Below are positions 53,601-59,600 of a stretch of DNA of 64,000 nucleotides, piece after piece; positions within the stretch are counted from its first letter, which is position 1; the number at the start of each line of letters is the position of its first letter. This stretch comes from Siphonodentalium dalli. Lineage: Eukaryota > Mollusca > Scaphopoda > Gadilida > Siphonodentaliidae. The DNA lies in contig CP136065.1 in NCBI GenBank assembly GCA_032622095.1, forward strand, positions 57,101,949-57,165,948, given 5' to 3'. Below the pieces are notes generated by a model, which saw only the letters and a list, made by a program, of their open reading frames with translations, was not told the origin of the DNA and ran no database searches. A program made the position numbers and the translations under genes.

Positions 53601-56600
53601 GCGGGCAAACAATGCAGTTACGCGAAACGTCATCGCAGGCCTTTAATATAGAAGTCGATGTTAGTTTCACCTCCCATTTAAGTATGTTTTATCGAGGTTT
53701 TGGATATAATAATAGATTAATAAATAATAAATAGAAATAAATAGAATCTACAACTCGTGCCCAGTTTTTTGCAAAATTTACAAAACTCATCCAGTAAATT
53801 AGGTCTGGACCAACCTAATTTACTGGACTCGTTTTGTACATTCCGCTATAAACTGGATACTCGTAGATCCTCTATATATCAGACATCTTTTAGTCTGAAT
53901 ATGACAGATTTATCTAAACAGTTGCCCGCCATCATCCGTAAAATTCTAAATGAGAAGGATTTAATAGGGTGACATTATTTATGAAATGAAGTTTCGGTAT
54001 ATAGGCTGGAATTTTGAAATTTACTATACAGTTGTAATGACTGTAGTATGAAAGTGATGTGGAACACTACATTGGGGTAATAAAATGGGAATACATTAGT
54101 TAATTTCATAAATTTTAGATCCAAATTGGCAGCACACAATTCCAATCTTAAAGATGCATAATCCGATTAAATGCCCAAAATTACTATTTATTTGGATTTG
54201 GGGGGGGGGGGGGTAAAAAGATATTTGATTCGGGTCGAGGAACCCACTTTTCAAAGCTCAGAGTTGTTAGATATCGATTTAAAAAATCTATTATTTTTCA
54301 CCATCGAGAATTATTAGTGGCCAAGTAAACAGTCGACTAGTCGACAGTCTCGGACCAAACTGCGGATGAAGATGGATAACTCTAAAATCAAGAGGCTTTC
54401 TGTTGATAATAAGGCCAAATTTCATCGAACAACATGTTGATAAATAACACGTTTCGGGCAATTTGATACTGTAGTTGACAGTGGTTAGCATTATTTTTGG
54501 GCAATTAATCAATTCTGATAACTGAAGCGGCATATCTAATAATGTTGTTGTTGTTGTTGTTGTTGTTGGAATCTGATTATATGCAGACCATCGAATCGGA
54601 TTGAGCACCTTTAACCCTTTCATGACAGGAGCTGTGTCCAGAGCATTAAAGATCATGTGCCAGTGCACAGGGATCATCGCACATGTAAGAGAATGCATTT
54701 GCTTACAAGGTTGTTCGGCCAATGTATTCTCTTATATATGCGAGGCTCCCTATGAGAGACTCGCATATATTTATAAGAGAATGCATTGGCACAGGGTTTT
54801 CACAAATTTCAGAAAGCTCCAGTCATGGAAGGGTGAAACTCAGTATAAAGGTTTTTGTTTCAATGATTTTACCACATTTTTCCTCCTTGTTGACATCCTG
54901 GTGAGCATGTTGACAAGACCCACTTCTTTGTTAGTAGACTGGGATTATATCAGAATCCAGAGAAATAAAGATTGCCGAGAGTCAACATTTCTTCATGATG
55001 TACAATGTAAATGCTGATAATTCCAGTAAATATATGCACATCTCGGAGAAGTATTTCAAATTTCCCTCCAAAATTGTTCTCTACAATTAATCCATAGAAG
55101 TATATAATTCCACAGAAAGTAATCCAATATTCCACTAATAATCCAAATCACATTTCATAGAAAAATTCATGTCGTTTGACTCAGTTTCTATAATTAATGA
55201 AGCATATGAATCCACCTGTCGGTTACATAAAGTTTGAACCTAGTTAAAACTAAAGAATGCCTTATGACAAAGATTTGTCAAGCGTTTTACGGCTGGCTGT
55301 TAAGCAGCTGGGTGACAGATATTGAGGAGAAAGTCATACGTCACATCTAGTTTTTTTAGGGTCACATCAATCATGGTGAATTTCATTACAGCATACACAT
55401 CGATCACATTATTGAAGTCACATTATGACCTAAATACTAAGGTCATCATTTGTTTCAAAAAGCTGGAAGATCTCCTACCAGTAGCAGTGCAGTGAGTGCA
55501 GTCTTGCAAACAAAGATACAGCTATTATTAATTCATATAATTAAATAAAAAAAATTATGGAGTATAGCTATTTTGCTTTTTATTTATATTCTAGTGACTG
55601 TATAAAACAACATGTCTTGACTAAGAAGTGGCATCTGAAAAAATAATAGTTTATTAAACCATTATTATCAAGGAGAACACGAAAAAATAGAATGAATTTA
55701 TTCTTATTTTCATAATAAATAATCGTCCAGTGACGAGATACAGTATGTTTAAACCATTCTTTGTAAACAATCTACTGCAACATCAGCCAATGTTTATGTT
55801 TTTCACAACAAACAACACTAAAATACAGACACAGATATGGTCAGATACGTGGGCGCAAAGTATTTTATCATTAACTTATTTGCAACAGCATCAATTGGCA
55901 ACATGCAAGACAATATAGATTATTTTCTTTGTACTAAAAAATAAAAGAAATTACCGCAATGAGTAATATTTTAACACCTTATTACACCCTTCCATGACGG
56001 GAGCTTCCTGAAATTCTGCAAAAACCCTGTGCCAATGCCTTCTCTTATATATGTCAGTCTCCCATAGGGAGCCTCGCATATATAAGAGAATACATTGGCC
56101 TATAACAATATTTACCTTCACTGTGTAAGCCACTGCATTCTCTTATATCTGCGAGGCTCCCTATGGGAGACTCACATATATATGCACTGGCATAGGATCT
56201 ACAATGCTGCACAAGCGCAACTCCCTTCATGAAAAGGTAAAGATGCAGATATGTTTTAGTTGATATACTCTATGATGTACTCACAAATTCGTAAGATGAA
56301 CATAACACATATTATTTAGGAAAAACTATGGATTGAGCCCAGGCAAATATCCAATTTTGTTATCACTCCTATCTAATCTGTACAATACACATGACTGTGA
56401 AAGGTGTAAGGCCAAGGAGAACATAACATAGATAAAACTTTTCACCCAAGGCTTAGCAGACACCCACTCACAAGTCCTTCAGACAGGTAGTTCAATATTA
56501 TATCATCAATATGAGCAGAGGTGAAGGGATTGGGTAACTGAATATACATGTAGGAAGGAAGCATGTTACACCCGACATGATCTCGATAGTTAGGACCCCA

Positions 56601-59600
56601 TAGCACACCTTGATCTGTCTTTTTCAACCTTTTCTAAACTAAATAGATTTCTCCCATTCAGTTATAAAAGTATACATTGGAATTATTATTCATCTGGAGG
56701 GTTTTTCAGGAAAAATAAGCAGGTACCAGATATTACAAAAGGTTCCTAATTATTGGCTCACACTCTCCACATAAAATGTACCAAGTGTTTGGCAGTAGAT
56801 TTGGACACCCTATTTCCAATTCATAGCTTTGATAAAACATTCCATTCCCTCCCTTATCCTACCTGAACAAGTTCAGAGCAGATATAACCAGGTAAGATTA
56901 ATTACTAACACATAAAACTTAAGCACATTAAATCATTTGCTAATTAATTACCTAGTGAGAGCTGACTGATTGGAGAGGAATGTGGAGCCTCACAGGATGT
57001 GAACATGTATATAACAAGACAGTCAAAACACTGATTACATATAGGATGTGGTATTTTATAGCCAGGACTGCATGGGCTATATGACTTTCCAGTCAAAACA
57101 GTGTTTCAGCCCTGTTAATTAGCATTGGCTGTCGGCTGAGCAGAGGAAATCCCTGGGTGAAAAGATATTTCATCAGCTATTTTTCAGCGGAGGCAAATTT
57201 CAGAGCCAGCTGATGTTCTGTAAAATTGATACAAATTGCTAGAGTCATTGCCATAATGTCACACTGTATATATATATGTAATGACAAAGTATGTAAAACC
57301 AATGTAATCAAATGTGAAATCCAAGATGGCTACTGGCGGCCAATATGTTTTTAAAGAGAATTTCGGAAAAAAAATAAGGGAGGCTCCCATCTATAGGTCA
57401 TCCCGATAATCCATATGAAGTTTGGTGAGATGATCGAATGAGAGATTTGATTTGCAGGGTCTGCAAAAGGATTTAGTTATAAAAAGTCATACAAAGAGTA
57501 AAATCCAAGATGTCTACTGGCAGCCATGTTTTTTAACAAAATTCGGGGGAAAAAAATGTTAAGTACCAATCTAGAGGTCACCACGAGGATCCATTATGAA
57601 ATCTGGTGATGATTGGATGAGGGATGTGGTCTGTAGAGTGTGATAAAGGATTTAGTCATGCAAAAAGTAAAAGCCAAGATAGCTCCCAGCGGCCATGTTT
57701 TTCATCGAAAATTGTTCAAATTCGATAACTCCCATCTAGAGGTGAGCCTAAACATGCCAGTAAATTTTCAAAACAATTCTCCAACAAATGCGGGCTGTTT
57801 TTTAGCAAATTTTGAATAGGGAGGCCCCCCATCTAGACGAAGATCCATATTAAGTTTGGTGATGATCGGATGAAAGATGTGACCTTTTAGGGTGTGCTAA
57901 CGGAATTTGTTGATGGACACATGGATGGCAAGACAAACGGATGCCGAACCATGACAATAGCTCAAACTTGACTTCGTCAAGTTGAGCTAAATACCTATTC
58001 CCATTGGGAATGGGGCCTATCTTCGGTTGACTCAATATTTTTCTGTGCATGCCAAACAACATCCCTACACTAGACATGATATTCATAAATCTTATGAACC
58101 TGTAAACCCCTTCCATATGGTTGGAAATTTTTAACTGAAAGCCAGTTCAGTACAAAATTTGACCGAAAGTATGAAAATATATGGTGGTTGGTTTAAAAAC
58201 AACAAATTGGTGTAAAATTTCTAATCAATGTTGTGTCAAACATGAAATTTACAAATGTCTAATGAAGTTGCAAATTCTCTACTCGCAATACTCTGCCAAT
58301 AGGCAGACAAGCAAATAGATAGACCAACGCATATAGGCAGACCAACACAAACAGAGAGACTACCATGGACCGACATAGAATCACTAACAATATACTAATG
58401 TCTCGGAAGTAAACTGTTAAAACTATGCCAGTCAATATCAGACAGATTTGTAAACTAGTTACCCATTTTACACTATTTTAACCTTGGGAGGTTGTTATGA
58501 TACAAAATATGTTTACTATCAGCAGCCAGAAATGTTCCATCAAACTGAACTAATTGGGGGCTGGAAAGAACATGTTAACACTCTTTAGTTTTTATTTATA
58601 TACAACCCAGACATTCCAAAAAAAAAACTGGGATAAAAACAGGAACTTATGACCTACAAAATTGGAGGTCAGACCGCTTTCATCCCAATTTCTCAGGATA
58701 AAAATTAAATATAGCTAAACGAAATACACCTATCCACTGTTGGGAGTACTGCCTCTTCCATTCAAATCTTGGAACTGAAAATCTGTGTCAGAAAAAAATG
58801 TTGGAAATTTGAAAATTATTAATTAACAGCTGGGGTTGTTTGGGAGTATGACCCCCCCCCCCCCCCCCCCCACCCCAATACTTTACCCAAAATGTTCAAC
58901 AGTTGGAAATTTCATGCCTGGCTAAAATCTTAGTTGGAAATTTCAGAACAAATGTAGGTTGCATTTATTCTCATAATTTGAAATTCCAACCAGTATCAGT
59001 GAAAAATTTGTTGTGATTAGACCCAAGTCGAATATTTCCATACATTTTGGACTGAAAAGACAAACAGTTGCAATTTTACAACTTTAGGTGTGGGAGTGAG
59101 GGTAGGGGCGGTACCAGCTTGAAGTCTATGACAGGGAATTTTCAATCGGGTTCAATGAGGTTTCAGTTGGAAATCCAAGGTGACCTCACAGAGACTCTTT
59201 TTGCCTCAGAAATGTATTGAAATCATGGAATTGTCCAATTCGAAGACAATAAAAGGTCGCAGACGCCATGTACGCCCCCGAATCGAGGTGGCTTTTTTTG
59301 GATGTTGGCTTTATTTAAGAACAAAGAATTCAAATTCTGGCAAAACTTGACTCAAACTTGACGATGACCTGTATGTTCTCAAAGGTGACCCACTAACTAA
59401 GTATCAAGAGATTCTTTGAAGAATGCTCAATTTATCATTGAGACAACACAAATGTTATTTCTAAATGGAATAAAATAGAACTTGGCCTGGGTCTTCTCAA
59501 ATGAGAACCACATGCCAAATATCAAGAAATTCTGTTGAATATTGCTCAAGTTTCTATGCAGAAAAAGTCTAAATGGACATAACTCCGTCAAAAATCATTG

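Noticed and set aside
53447-53972. Two adjacent plus-strand open frames
   Set aside because: No similarity recognised and no start or splice context; kept only as a note in the intron entry.
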